29,619 nt of DNA from positions 1 through 29,619 of the forward strand of contig CALRJS020000041.1 of the NCBI GenBank assembly GCA_943367595.1, read 5' to 3'. Positions within the stretch are counted from its first letter, which is position 1, and every line of letters begins with the position of its first letter. This DNA is from MW101C3 sp943367595 (lineage in GTDB: Bacteria; Cyanobacteriota; Cyanobacteriia; PCC-6307; Cyanobiaceae). The notes below the pieces were generated by a model that saw nothing but the letters and a program-made list of their open reading frames with translations, was not told where the DNA came from and did no database searches. The translations under genes were made by a program, and so were the position numbers. Shown one piece after another: positions 23,568-29,619 of the stretch.

Positions 23568-23882
23568 ATGATGGAAAGATTCCAGCAAAGAGCCAGGCCG
23601 CTGCACATTCAGGCCCTGGAAGCAAAGCGTTTGATCTGGGAAGGGGCCGAACTGGTGGATGCCAGGGGGCTTGAGGAGTTCACGAGCAGTCATCTGGAAG
23701 GAGCTCTCAACCTCTGCAGCAAAGCAGACAACTGGAACATCCACACAGCATTGCCACAGCTGGATGCGCCGATCATCTGCTATAGCAATGAAGGGAAGCG
23801 GGCAACGTCATTGGCGTTTCGCCTGCTCGATCTGGGCTATCACTACGTCTATGCGCTCAAGGGCGGAATGCGTGACTTCTAA
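23568..23882 (+). CDS. Single-domain rhodanese (GlpE/PspE-like)
   Basis: The 104-residue protein has the rhodanese core: AKRLIWEGAELVDARGLEEF, SHLEGALNL, an active-site loop APIICYSNEGKRA with Cys71, and LLDLGYHYVYALKGGM. The loop keeps a Cys and a basic residue, so persulfide transfer from thiosulfate or a protein donor is plausible. It starts at one of two adjacent ATG codons (23568 or 23571); upstream in-frame sequence is not rhodanese-like. Its stop codon overlaps that of the convergent amidotransferase gene by three bases. It is the second cysteine-bearing rhodanese in the window. Confidence 0.87.
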   Translation: MMERFQQRARPLHIQALEAKRLIWEGAELVDARGLEEFTSSHLEGALNLCSKADNWNIHTALPQLDAPIICYSNEGKRATSLAFRLLDLGYHYVYALKGGMRDF

Positions 23883-24667
23883 GCCGGTGGAAGGTGGCAT
23901 CTCTCAACCTCCCCATGAACCAGGAAGAGGGCTTCACCTGGGAGCAGGGGACGCCAGCACTCATCGGTGGTCAGCGGTTCCGTGCTCACGATGGTGACGA
24001 CATCATCCGGAGCAGTGACCTTGGAGAAGTCAACCTGAAGATCGTCATCGGCAAGCGTGGCAGTTGTGAAGGGTGCTCGGCGCGTGAGCAAGTGCAGCTT
24101 GGTTCCGCCATAGGCAAAGAGCCACTGACTGTTGCTGAGCAGGCAGTTGAAGATGCCTTTGGAAGCCAGACTGTCTGCACAGCGGATCAAGTTGGCGAAA
24201 ACAGCAGCGTCATCGCTGAGATCAACATTCCCGGTGGCCAGTTCGTTAAGAATCCAGCAGAAGGCCAACTCGCTGTCCGTGCTGCCGAGCGGTACAAAAC
24301 GGTCGCAGGTGGGTAGCGGACCTTGTCGCAAGTCGCCATTGTGGGCGAACACCCAGTCATACCCATGCCAATGGCGGTGAAACGGGTGGCAGTTCTCGAG
24401 CGCCACGACACCCTGGGTAGCTTTGCGGATGTGAGCAATCGAGCAATGAGCCTTGAGATCCAGGCTGGCAACCTTGGCGGCCAGTGGGCAAAATGCGGCA
24501 GGCGTCTGCTCTCGATAGATCGTGACACGGTTGCCAACAGGATCGAAGCTGGCGAGACCCCAGCCATCGACATGATCACCTTTGTCTCCCCCCCGCCGGA
24601 CCAGGCCCCGGAAGGAGAAGGTCATATCTGTGGGAGTGTTGGCGCTGAGCGCAAGCAGTTCACACAT
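23879..24667 (-). CDS. Class II glutamine amidotransferase (YafJ/EgtC-like Ntn hydrolase)
   Basis: The 262-residue protein starts MCELLALSANTP, giving the Cys2 nucleophile of class II amidotransferases after Met removal. Typical segments are DGWGLASF, HCSIAHIRKATQG, NCHPFHRHWHGYDWVFAHNG and STDSELAFCWIL. Relatives are YafJ of E. coli and EgtC, which cuts the glutamyl moiety in ergothioneine synthesis. No EgtB or EgtD is in the window, so a hydrolase of gamma-glutamyl sulfur compounds is only a possibility. ATG 24667 is selected because the nucleophile must be second. The gene overlaps the end of the MgtC-like gene by eight bases and is likely co-translated. Confidence 0.88.
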   Translation of the reverse strand: MCELLALSANTPTDMTFSFRGLVRRGGDKGDHVDGWGLASFDPVGNRVTIYREQTPAAFCPLAAKVASLDLKAHCSIAHIRKATQGVVALENCHPFHRHWHGYDWVFAHNGDLRQGPLPTCDRFVPLGSTDSELAFCWILNELATGNVDLSDDAAVFANLIRCADSLASKGIFNCLLSNSQWLFAYGGTKLHLLTRRAPFTTATLADDDLQVDFSKVTAPDDVVTIVSTEPLTTDECWRPLLPGEALFLVHGEVERCHLPPA

Positions 24668-25169
24668 CAGGCCCAGGCCGCGACGCAGTGGGGTCGTCAG
24701 TCGCTGAAGGCATCGTACGACGATGGCGCCTGGCGTGAATCTTGTAGGCAGGCGCGTCCTTGATCCGCTTGAAACCACTCAGCACCACCAAGGTGGGCAG
24801 GGTACCTACCAGAGTCATGCACCAATAGCCACAGCCTGCCGTTGTGCCAAGGGCAGCAGTGTGCCAGTGAGCGGCGGAGAAGGTTAGCCCTCTGATCTCA
24901 GTGATCTCGTGCTTGCCACGGGCCTGCTGGAAGAGCACCCCAGAACCGATGAATCCGACGCCCGTAGTGATTCCCTGCAGTGATCTGCTGAGTGCATTGG
25001 TGGCATTGAGAACGACTCTCGCTAGAAGGGTCAACATCACGAAGAGCGCAGAGCCAACACTGACGGTGATAGACGTGCGTAGGCCGGCAGGACTCCTGAC
25101 GTGATAACGATTGAGGCCCACCACTCCCCCTGCAATGAGAGCCATGAAAATGCGAAGCAGAATCTGCAC
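24660..25169 (-). CDS. MgtC/SapB-family membrane protein
   Basis: The 169-residue protein has the MgtC/SapB N-terminal domain: LLRIFMALIAGGVVGLNRYH, the charged loop SPAGLRTSITVSVGSALFVM, then GITTGVGFIGSGVLFQ and EIRGLTFSAAHWHTAALGTT. These are the four to five transmembrane helices and the conserved Arg and Asn/Asp sites of the family. The helix after EIRGLT departs from the usual TTAASIWV pattern but the spacing is kept. Family members affect magnesium limitation and F-type ATPase activity in some bacteria, and many are uncharacterised. It is upstream of and overlapping the amidotransferase gene. Confidence 0.82.
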   Translation of the reverse strand: MQILLRIFMALIAGGVVGLNRYHVRSPAGLRTSITVSVGSALFVMLTLLARVVLNATNALSRSLQGITTGVGFIGSGVLFQQARGKHEITEIRGLTFSAAHWHTAALGTTAGCGYWCMTLVGTLPTLVVLSGFKRIKDAPAYKIHARRHRRTMPSATDDPTASRPGPDV

Positions 25170-25294
25170 TAGTCGTCAGGGGCAAAGAAGAGATGGCCTC
25201 CGCTGATGACCAACATCTCACTGGGAATGCATGATGGAAGCTTCAGCCGCCTGCGAACAGATCATGAACAGGAAGGGAATAGGAGGAGCACGTC

Positions 25295-25480
25295 GTGGAG
25301 CCTATTCCCACGGATCACCGTGAGCTGTTCGACAGGCCACATGATGATGTGGTTAAAAAGCGGAGATGGCCGCCAAGGTGGGATGGAGCAGCCATCACTG
25401 CAGACGTCACTGCAGACATCACTGAAGCCGTCACAGCAGCCACGAAAGCAGTGTCACCGCAATCAATTGGTGATGATTAA
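25295..25480 (+). CDS. Possible small acidic protein, unknown function
   Basis: A 61-residue frame starts at GTG 25295, seven bases after a textbook Shine-Dalgarno sequence (aggagga, 25281-25287). The product begins MEPIPTDHRELFDRPHDDVV, has a basic patch KKRRWPPRW and then a repeated ITAD-VTAD-ITEA-VTAA segment encoded by four 12-bp repeats. No family is recognised. The strong ribosome-binding site is the best argument for reality; there is no homology argument. It is not on the same strand as its neighbours. Confidence 0.38.
   Translation: MEPIPTDHRELFDRPHDDVVKKRRWPPRWDGAAITADVTADITEAVTAATKAVSPQSIGDD
25394..25441 (+). repeat. Four tandem 12-bp repeats
   Basis: The units are atcactgcagac, gtcactgcagac, atcactgaagcc and gtcacagcagcc. 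Each encodes a four-residue unit (I/V-T-A/E-D/A) within the small frame at 25295-25480. The period is a multiple of three, so copy changes would keep the frame. Confidence 0.75.
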
Positions 25481-25590
25481 GCTGAAAGCGAGCAAGACTC
25501 CAGCGACGCACGCAGTGGCACCCATCAGTAATCCATGCTTTGTTCAGCACACGCCTTAGCATTAGCACTCTCAAGGCTACGGTCTGGCAG

Positions 25591-25617
25591 AAAAAGCCCC
25601 AGTCATTGCCGGGGCTT
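25591..25617 (-). terminator. Rho-independent terminator after the first sulfate-binding gene
   Basis: On the minus strand agcccc pairs with ggggct around a 10-base loop and is followed by TTTT. It lies about 22 bp after the stop codon of the gene ending at 25639. Confidence 0.88.
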
Positions 25618-25638
25618 GGTATTTCATGAGTCAGAAGC

Positions 25639-26706
25639 TCAACGGGTCTGGCTGAAGATTTGGTCCCAGACGCCGCCATCGGCGAAGAAACGCTTCGTGG
25701 CCTCAGGCCAGCCACCAAAATCGCCAATCGTGAAGAACTTTACATCCTGGAACTTCCCTTCAGCAAATTTCTTTCCTTCCTTGGTGACTGGACGGAAGCC
25801 GTTTGCAGCAAAGACTTGCTGTGCAAAGGGTGTGAAGAGAAACTCGGCGAAGGCTTCAGCAGCCTTGCGTGTGTCTTTCTTATCCACGTTCCGATCAACC
25901 ACAGCAACTGGCATTTCGGTCAGTACATTGGGGCCGAACAGGAGGATAGGTTCACTCCACTCTCCCTTGTTCTTAGCGAGAATGCCTTCGGTTTCCCAAT
26001 TCAGCAGAACATCACCCTGTCCTCGGGTGACAAACATATCCGTAGCTTCACGCGCATCCTTCGGGAGAACTTCAGCATTCTTATAGACCGAAGCAATGAA
26101 TTCTTTCGCCTTAGAGTCACTGCCTCCATTCTAAGTAATGGCACCCCACAAAGCAATGAAGTTCCATCGCGCTCCTCCGGAAGTCTTGGGATTAGCGGCA
26201 ACCACCTCAACATCGGGTCTTGCCAGATCGTCCCAACCTGTAATCTTTTTCGGATTGCCGGGTCGAACAAAAACAGAGACGGTCGAGTTGGTAGGGACTG
26301 AGTTGTTGGGCAACCTCTGCTGCCAACCGGAGTTGATCAAGCCAGCATCTTCAAGTTTTTGGGTGTCTGCCTCCATGGCGAGGCCAACAACGTCAGCCTC
26401 AAGGCCATCAATCACGGCCCTTGTCTGGGTGCCGGAGCCGCCATAGCTGGCTTTAATTGTAATGCGCTCTCCCGTCTTCTTCTGCCACTCCTCAGTGAAT
26501 TTGGGAATGATCTCATCGTAAGCATTCTTGGTAACGGCGTAGCTCACAAGCAGGAGCTGCTTGGATCCACTGCTCTCATCGGGTGTACTGACAGGCGAGG
26601 AAGAACAGCTCACCAGAAAAACAGAAGAACCGGCAACAGCTGTGATGGCTAGTGCATTGACAGCAATCCTGGAGTTAGTCGCGAGGAGTCTTGTGAGAAG
26701 TGTCAT
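25639..26706 (-). pseudogene. sbpA: Sulfate-binding lipoprotein SbpA-like, interrupted by an in-frame TAG
   Basis: One continuous frame from ATG 26706 to 25639 encodes a sulfate ABC-transporter binding protein, except for a TAG at 26131-26133 (codon 192). N-terminal part: a lipobox LVSC with Cys34, then LLLVSYAVTKNAYDEI, ASYGGSGTQTRAVIDGLEAD and ANPKTSGGARWNFIALWG. After the stop the same frame continues NGGSDSKAKEFIASVYKN, EVLPKDAREATDMFVTRGQG, DVLLNWETEGIL and TIGDFGGWPEATKRFF. In the second copy the matching residue is Glu, so one base change (GAG to TAG) is the simplest cause. The 355-codon length matches the second copy. It would capture sulfate outside the membrane as a lipoprotein. As written only the first lobe is made. 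Confidence 0.9.
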
Positions 26707-26957
26707 TAGGAAGCGAGCTGAATTCGCGTTGAACCAGACAAGTCTAACGAAGAAGGTGCTTATCAGCGCAGGTTACATCACAACAAGCAGAGTCCAACGC
26801 ATGGAGACTGTGAACAGTTATGACTCACTCTGCGGAAACAGAATGACGAGAGGGAGATCAGCACGGTCTATGCAATCCGACCTCAAAGTGACCCCAGGAA
26901 CCACGTAGATCCAGGAAGAAAGAAAGTGCTATGAGGGTACAGTCGCTATCTATTGAG

Positions 26958-26990
26958 AAAAAAGCCCACTCCTTGAGAGGACTGGGCTTT
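26958..26990 (-). terminator. Rho-independent terminator after the second sulfate-binding gene
   Basis: On the minus strand aaagccca pairs with tgggcttt around an internal loop, followed by six T. It lies about 41 bp after the stop codon of the gene at 27031-28095. Confidence 0.87.
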
Positions 26991-27030
26991 GTGAACCATG
27001 GATGATCAACGGTGTAGTAAAAGTGTCTGG

Positions 27031-28095
27031 TTAGCGGGTGGCTCGGAAAATTTGATCCCAGATGGCTCCATTGGCGAAGAACTTGGTGGTGAAGGCACCC
27101 CAGCCACCAAAGTCATTGATGGTGAACTGCTTGAAGTTCTGGAACTTACCGCGTGCATAGGCCTTGCCCTCTGCTGTAGCAGGGCGGAAACCATTGTCGA
27201 CAAAGACCTTTTGGGCAGGTGCCGTGTAGAGAAATCGGGTGAAGGCCTCTGCCACCCTTCGGGTTCCCTTGCGGTCCACGTTGCGATCGACAACAGCCAC
27301 AGGCTGCGAGGTCAGTACATTCGGAGATAAGACCTTGTAGGGAACAGTCCACTCACCCTTGCGCCGAGCAAGAATCGCTTCTGTTTCCCAGTTCAGAAGC
27401 ACATCACCCTGCCTGCGCTTCAGGAAGAAGTCGGTGGCTTCGCGGGCATCCTTTGGCAGCACTTCCACGTTCTTGTAAACGTCACGAATGAAGGTTCGCG
27501 CCTTGGCTTCCGAACCCCCCGGTGATTCGGTTACCGAACCCCAGAGAGCCACGAAGTTCCAACGGGCACCACCGGAGGTTTTCGGGTTGGCGGCCACGAT
27601 GTTCACATCCGGACGGGCCAGATCCTTCCAACTATTGATTCGCTTGGGATTGCCGGCGCGTGGCATCACCACCACGGTGGAATGGATAGGTGCAGCGCCA
27701 TTGGGCAAACGGTTCTGCCAACCTGCCCTGATCAGACCCGCCCTTTCAATGGCGCTGACATCGGCACCAAGGGCCAGGCTCACAACGTCAGCTTCAAGAC
27801 CGTCAACTACAGCACGAGCCTGGGAGCCCGAACCGCCATAGCTGCCTTTGAAGGTCACCGTCTGGCCTGTTTTTCTCTTCCAATCGGCAGCAAAGAGCCT
27901 GAAGATCTGGTCATAGGCATTCTTGGTTACCGCATAGGACACCAGCAACAGTTCCTGCCTGGACGGCTGAGCCTGGGCTGGAGCACTCAGAACGGAGAGG
28001 GGACTGTTGCTGCCGGCGATTGGGACGGCCACCACAGCTGCAAGCACCAGGCCTGCTCCAACGCGCCGGCGGAGCAATTGGGAAAGTTGTACCAC
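27031..28095 (-). CDS. sbpA: Periplasmic sulfate-binding protein (Sbp/SbpA-like), second copy
   Basis: The 354-residue protein has a cleavable Sec signal (RRRVGAGLVLAAVVAVPIAG, cleavage likely after APAQA) instead of the lipobox of the other copy. The mature part carries LLLVSYAVTKNAYDQIF, GSYGGSGSQARAVVDGLEAD, ANPKTSGGARWNFVALWG, EVLPKDAREATDFFLKRRQG and DVLLNWETEAILARRKGEW, matching sulfate and thiosulfate binding proteins. It feeds CysT/CysW/CysA-type permeases, which are not in the window. It faces away from the Rrf2 gene across a 149-bp shared control region, so sulfur-dependent regulation is plausible. The frame is intact, making it the functional copy. Confidence 0.93.
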   Translation of the reverse strand: MVQLSQLLRRRVGAGLVLAAVVAVPIAGSNSPLSVLSAPAQAQPSRQELLLVSYAVTKNAYDQIFRLFAADWKRKTGQTVTFKGSYGGSGSQARAVVDGLEADVVSLALGADVSAIERAGLIRAGWQNRLPNGAAPIHSTVVVMPRAGNPKRINSWKDLARPDVNIVAANPKTSGGARWNFVALWGSVTESPGGSEAKARTFIRDVYKNVEVLPKDAREATDFFLKRRQGDVLLNWETEAILARRKGEWTVPYKVLSPNVLTSQPVAVVDRNVDRKGTRRVAEAFTRFLYTAPAQKVFVDNGFRPATAEGKAYARGKFQNFKQFTINDFGGWGAFTTKFFANGAIWDQIFRATR

Positions 28096-28244
28096 GGTAT
28101 TCCGATTGGGTCGAGGGCGAACCTAGACCTCTGAGGTGCCGGCGGCAGGTAGTCAGGAGCACATTCACGGGCCGGGTCTCCGATGCCTGGCCGGGTGAGG
28201 CCCGCTGTCACAATTGACTGGATCCCAAGCAACGACGAGACCCC
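28096..28244. promoter_or_regulatory. Divergent control region between sbpA and the Rrf2 gene
   Basis: The 149-bp gap separates outward-facing genes and must hold promoters in both directions. A ttgact hexamer at 28214-28219 is -35-like but leads into a short 5' region before the rightward start, so its role is unsure. No operator is recognised with confidence. Confidence 0.4.
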
Positions 28245-28676
28245 TTGGCCTTCAGCGCGAAAACCGAGTACGGCGTTGTGGCCTTGATTGAGCTGGCAGG
28301 GGTGCATGCCAGCGGCGGGGTGCTTCAGGTCTCAGAGATCGCAGGGCGCCAGAACATTCCAGAACGCTACCTGGAGCAGATGCTGACAAGTCTTCGCAAA
28401 GGGGGGATCTTGCGCAGCATCCGAGGTCCAAAGGGGGGCTACCAATTGATGAGGGCCCCAGCCGAGATCCCATTGTCCGAGGTTGTGGCATGCCTTGAGG
28501 GTGAGCCTGCCCCGCGGGAGGCGACCGTACGGCAAAGCGTTGAGTTTGAGGTCCTTGATCAGATCGCGGTCCGCCTGGAGGTCCAACGCCAGAGCCTGCT
28601 GGCCAGCACAAGCCTTCAGGACCTGCTCGACCAGCGGGATAGCCGCTTGCAGACCCAGGCCATGTACTTCATCTGA
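28245..28676 (+). CDS. Rrf2-family transcriptional regulator without Fe-S cysteines (CymR-like)
   Basis: The 143-residue protein is a typical Rrf2 winged helix: FSAKTEYGVVALIELAG, then LQVSEIAGRQNIPERYLEQM, LTSLRKGGILRSIRGPKGGY and PLSEVVACLEGE. The IscR/NsrR-type three-cysteine cluster is absent; the single Cys is in VVACLEGE. This matches the cluster-free subgroup that includes CymR, the cysteine-metabolism repressor of Firmicutes that senses O-acetylserine through cysteine synthase. A similar role is inferred from its position among cysteine genes and its divergence from sbpA. The start is TTG 28245: an in-frame stop lies at 28215 and the conserved protein begins there. Confidence 0.88.
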   Translation: MAFSAKTEYGVVALIELAGVHASGGVLQVSEIAGRQNIPERYLEQMLTSLRKGGILRSIRGPKGGYQLMRAPAEIPLSEVVACLEGEPAPREATVRQSVEFEVLDQIAVRLEVQRQSLLASTSLQDLLDQRDSRLQTQAMYFI

Positions 28677-28710
28677 CCGCCCAAGGCCAGCAAACAACCG
28701 TATAGGGCAC

Positions 28711-28738
28711 TTGACCGATGGGGTTTTAGTGCTATGGT
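28711..28738 (+). promoter_or_regulatory. Sigma70-like promoter of the CysR-type gene
   Basis: The -35 hexamer ttgacc (28711-28716) and -10 hexamer tatggt (28733-28738) are separated by 16 bp, about 105 bp before the ATG at 28845. This suggests the gene has its own promoter besides any read-through from the Rrf2 gene. Confidence 0.5.
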
Positions 28739-28844
28739 TTCACCAGCTCGAACTTTGCCATGCGCCGCTGTCGACGAATGCTTTTCGCCAGATTCGTTCT
28801 GGCCCACCTGGTCTTGCCAATGTCCCGTAACTCTGCAACCTGCC

Positions 28845-29486
28845 ATGAGCTCAACTCTTCAATCGAAGCTTCTCCGCCTCACGCTTCTACCCAATGACGT
28901 CCTGCCAGAAGGTCTGAGCTGGCGCATTCAGGATGGATACATACGTACTGCAACAAGCGACGAAGAAGGAGAAACAATCACGCTTGGAATCTGGGGCCCT
29001 GGCGAGTTGGTCACCTCCCGATTTTCTGCTTTGCGTCCCTTCGATCTTCAGTGCCTAACTTTAGTGGTCGTCGAGCAACATTTTCCGACCCCAGCCGAAA
29101 GTGAGCAATTTCTCCGCCAGCAGCTGAGAAACCTGGAGGAAATCTTTCAAATCAACCGAATCCGGACAGCAGAAGTGCGACTGCTTGCGCTGCTGACCTG
29201 GTTGGGCAAGCGGTTTGGCCATGTGAGCAGCCGTGGTTCTAGGTTTTCGCTGAAAGAAATGAACCTCACCCATCGCGCTCTGGCTGAGCTCTGCGGACTT
29301 ACCCGAGTGACAGTAACCGAGATGCTGAACCGCTACAAAGCCGATGGAGTGCTCCAGCAAGTCAGCAAAGACGACTTTCTGATTCCTTCTACAGTCGCAG
29401 CAAACTTTCACGCTAGCTATCCGAAACCATTTCCACAGCGTCCGCTGACTCCCAATCTGCTTTCAAATTCCTTCTTGATTAGGTAG
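28845..29486 (+). CDS. cysR: Crp-family transcriptional regulator, CysR-like
   Basis: The 213-residue protein has an N-terminal cyclic-nucleotide-binding-like beta-barrel (residues about 10-90) including ETITLGIWGPGELVTSRF, but without the recognisable cAMP phosphate-binding arginine motif. The C-terminal Crp-type helix-turn-helix is FSLKEMNLTHRALAELCGLT followed by RVTVTEMLNRYKADGVLQQ. In S. elongatus CysR is a Crp-family protein required for sulfate transport gene expression and for sulfur-responsive plasmid genes. The neighbourhood (two sulfate-binding genes, SrpG/H/I homologues) makes that identity likely. ATG 28845 is preferred over the upstream GTG because the preceding 37 codons are not conserved in type. 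The frame is intact. Confidence 0.85.
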   Translation: MSSTLQSKLLRLTLLPNDVLPEGLSWRIQDGYIRTATSDEEGETITLGIWGPGELVTSRFSALRPFDLQCLTLVVVEQHFPTPAESEQFLRQQLRNLEEIFQINRIRTAEVRLLALLTWLGKRFGHVSSRGSRFSLKEMNLTHRALAELCGLTRVTVTEMLNRYKADGVLQQVSKDDFLIPSTVAANFHASYPKPFPQRPLTPNLLSNSFLIR

Positions 29487-29547
29487 CAAGCTCCGTCCGC
29501 AGGCCTTTCCCGCCTAAGCTGGTACACATGTACTAGCAGTGCCCGCC

Positions 29548-29619
29548 ATGGCCATGAATCGAATCCAGTTTCAGGCAGGCCTGTCGCTGCCCGAGTTCAT
29601 CCAGCTCTACGGCACCGAG
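29548..29619 (+). mobile_element. Start of an IS1595-family transposase gene, cut by the window end
   Basis: The frame from ATG 29548 (or ATG 29554) reads MAMNRIQFQAGLSLPEFIQL and YGTE to the last base. The MNRIQFQxGLSLPEFxxxYGTE start is typical of IS1595/ISXO2-like transposases. The inverted repeat gtac-acat-gtac at about 29522-29533 may be near the IS left end, but the end cannot be fixed. Confidence 0.72.

Larger units (their letters stand above)
25170..25590. other. Intergenic stretch with one small possible gene
   Basis: About 420 bp lie between the MgtC-like gene and the terminator of the first sulfate-binding gene, which point the same way. The only coding candidate is the rightward 61-codon frame at 25295-25480. 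No other feature stands out. Confidence 0.4.

Noticed and set aside
1..29619. CRISPR arrays, tRNA or rRNA genes
   Set aside because: No regularly spaced repeats of CRISPR size and no tRNA- or rRNA-like sequence were seen.

Overview
The window looks like an accessory, sulfur-dedicated region of a GC-rich picocyanobacterium of the freshwater Synechococcus/Cyanobium type. The evidence is the recurrent HIP1-type octamer GCGATCGC (for example near 527, 4705, 8060 and 16177), a Nif11-type small protein, a CysR-like Crp-family regulator, and a set of genes matching the sulfur-responsive srp genes known from the Synechococcus elongatus PCC 7942 plasmid pANL. Whether this DNA is plasmid or chromosome cannot be decided here. 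Transposon sequence lies at both edges: a complete ISAs1-family element at 1-1242 and the first codons of a probable IS1595-family transposase at 29548.

Layout. 1-5.4 kb: an ISAs1-family IS inserted into an asnB-type amidotransferase gene, followed by a remnant surface-polysaccharide cluster on the minus strand (PssE/PssD-like glycosyltransferase pair, Wzx-like flippase). 5.4-9.3 kb: a CobW C-terminal fragment, about 760 bases without a convincing gene, a Nif11-type protein, a type II (Prx5) peroxiredoxin with a clean terminator, and a heavily frameshifted family-4 glycosyltransferase. 9.3-15.5 kb, minus strand: the core sulfur block, in transcription order OsmC-like protein, O-acetylserine sulfhydrylase (SrpG/CysK type), rhodanese, serine acetyltransferase (SrpH/EpsC type), SrpI (family 2A encapsulin shell) and a cysteine desulfurase with a long disordered N-terminal extension (the expected encapsulin cargo). 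15.5-19.7 kb: an acyl-CoA-dehydrogenase-fold flavoenzyme of the sulfur-monooxygenase kind, divergent from a sulfonate-type ABC transporter. 20.1-23.2 kb: MetX, MetY and a rhodanese-fold protein lacking its catalytic Cys. 23.5-25.2 kb: an active-type rhodanese convergent with a YafJ-type amidotransferase/MgtC pair. 25.6-29.5 kb: two periplasmic sulfate-binding proteins, an Rrf2-family regulator without the Fe-S cysteine set, and a CysR-like regulator.

How the parts fit. The genes would cover import of sulfate (binding proteins only; no permease is in the window) and of organic sulfonates or similar compounds, oxidative release of sulfur, assimilation into cysteine (serine acetyltransferase plus sulfhydrylase) and into homocysteine (MetX/MetY), and handling of sulfane sulfur by rhodaneses and a desulfurase predicted to be packed inside a protein nanocompartment. 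CysR- and Rrf2-type regulators would give sulfur-dependent control. This last step is inference from context.

Main caveat. Many genes carry lesions: single-base frameshifts in srpI, cysK, osmC and the transposase, a probable 2-bp insertion at the PssD/PssE junction, an in-frame TAG in one sulfate-binding protein, several frameshifts in the glycosyltransferase, and a lone CobW C-terminal domain. Four sulfur genes are each one change away from an intact, family-length protein, so sequencing error, recent decay and phase variation must be told apart before the locus is called dead. The encapsulin/desulfurase system itself has been described in S. elongatus; what is less familiar is its setting among organosulfur uptake, direct-sulfhydrylation and dual-regulator genes.
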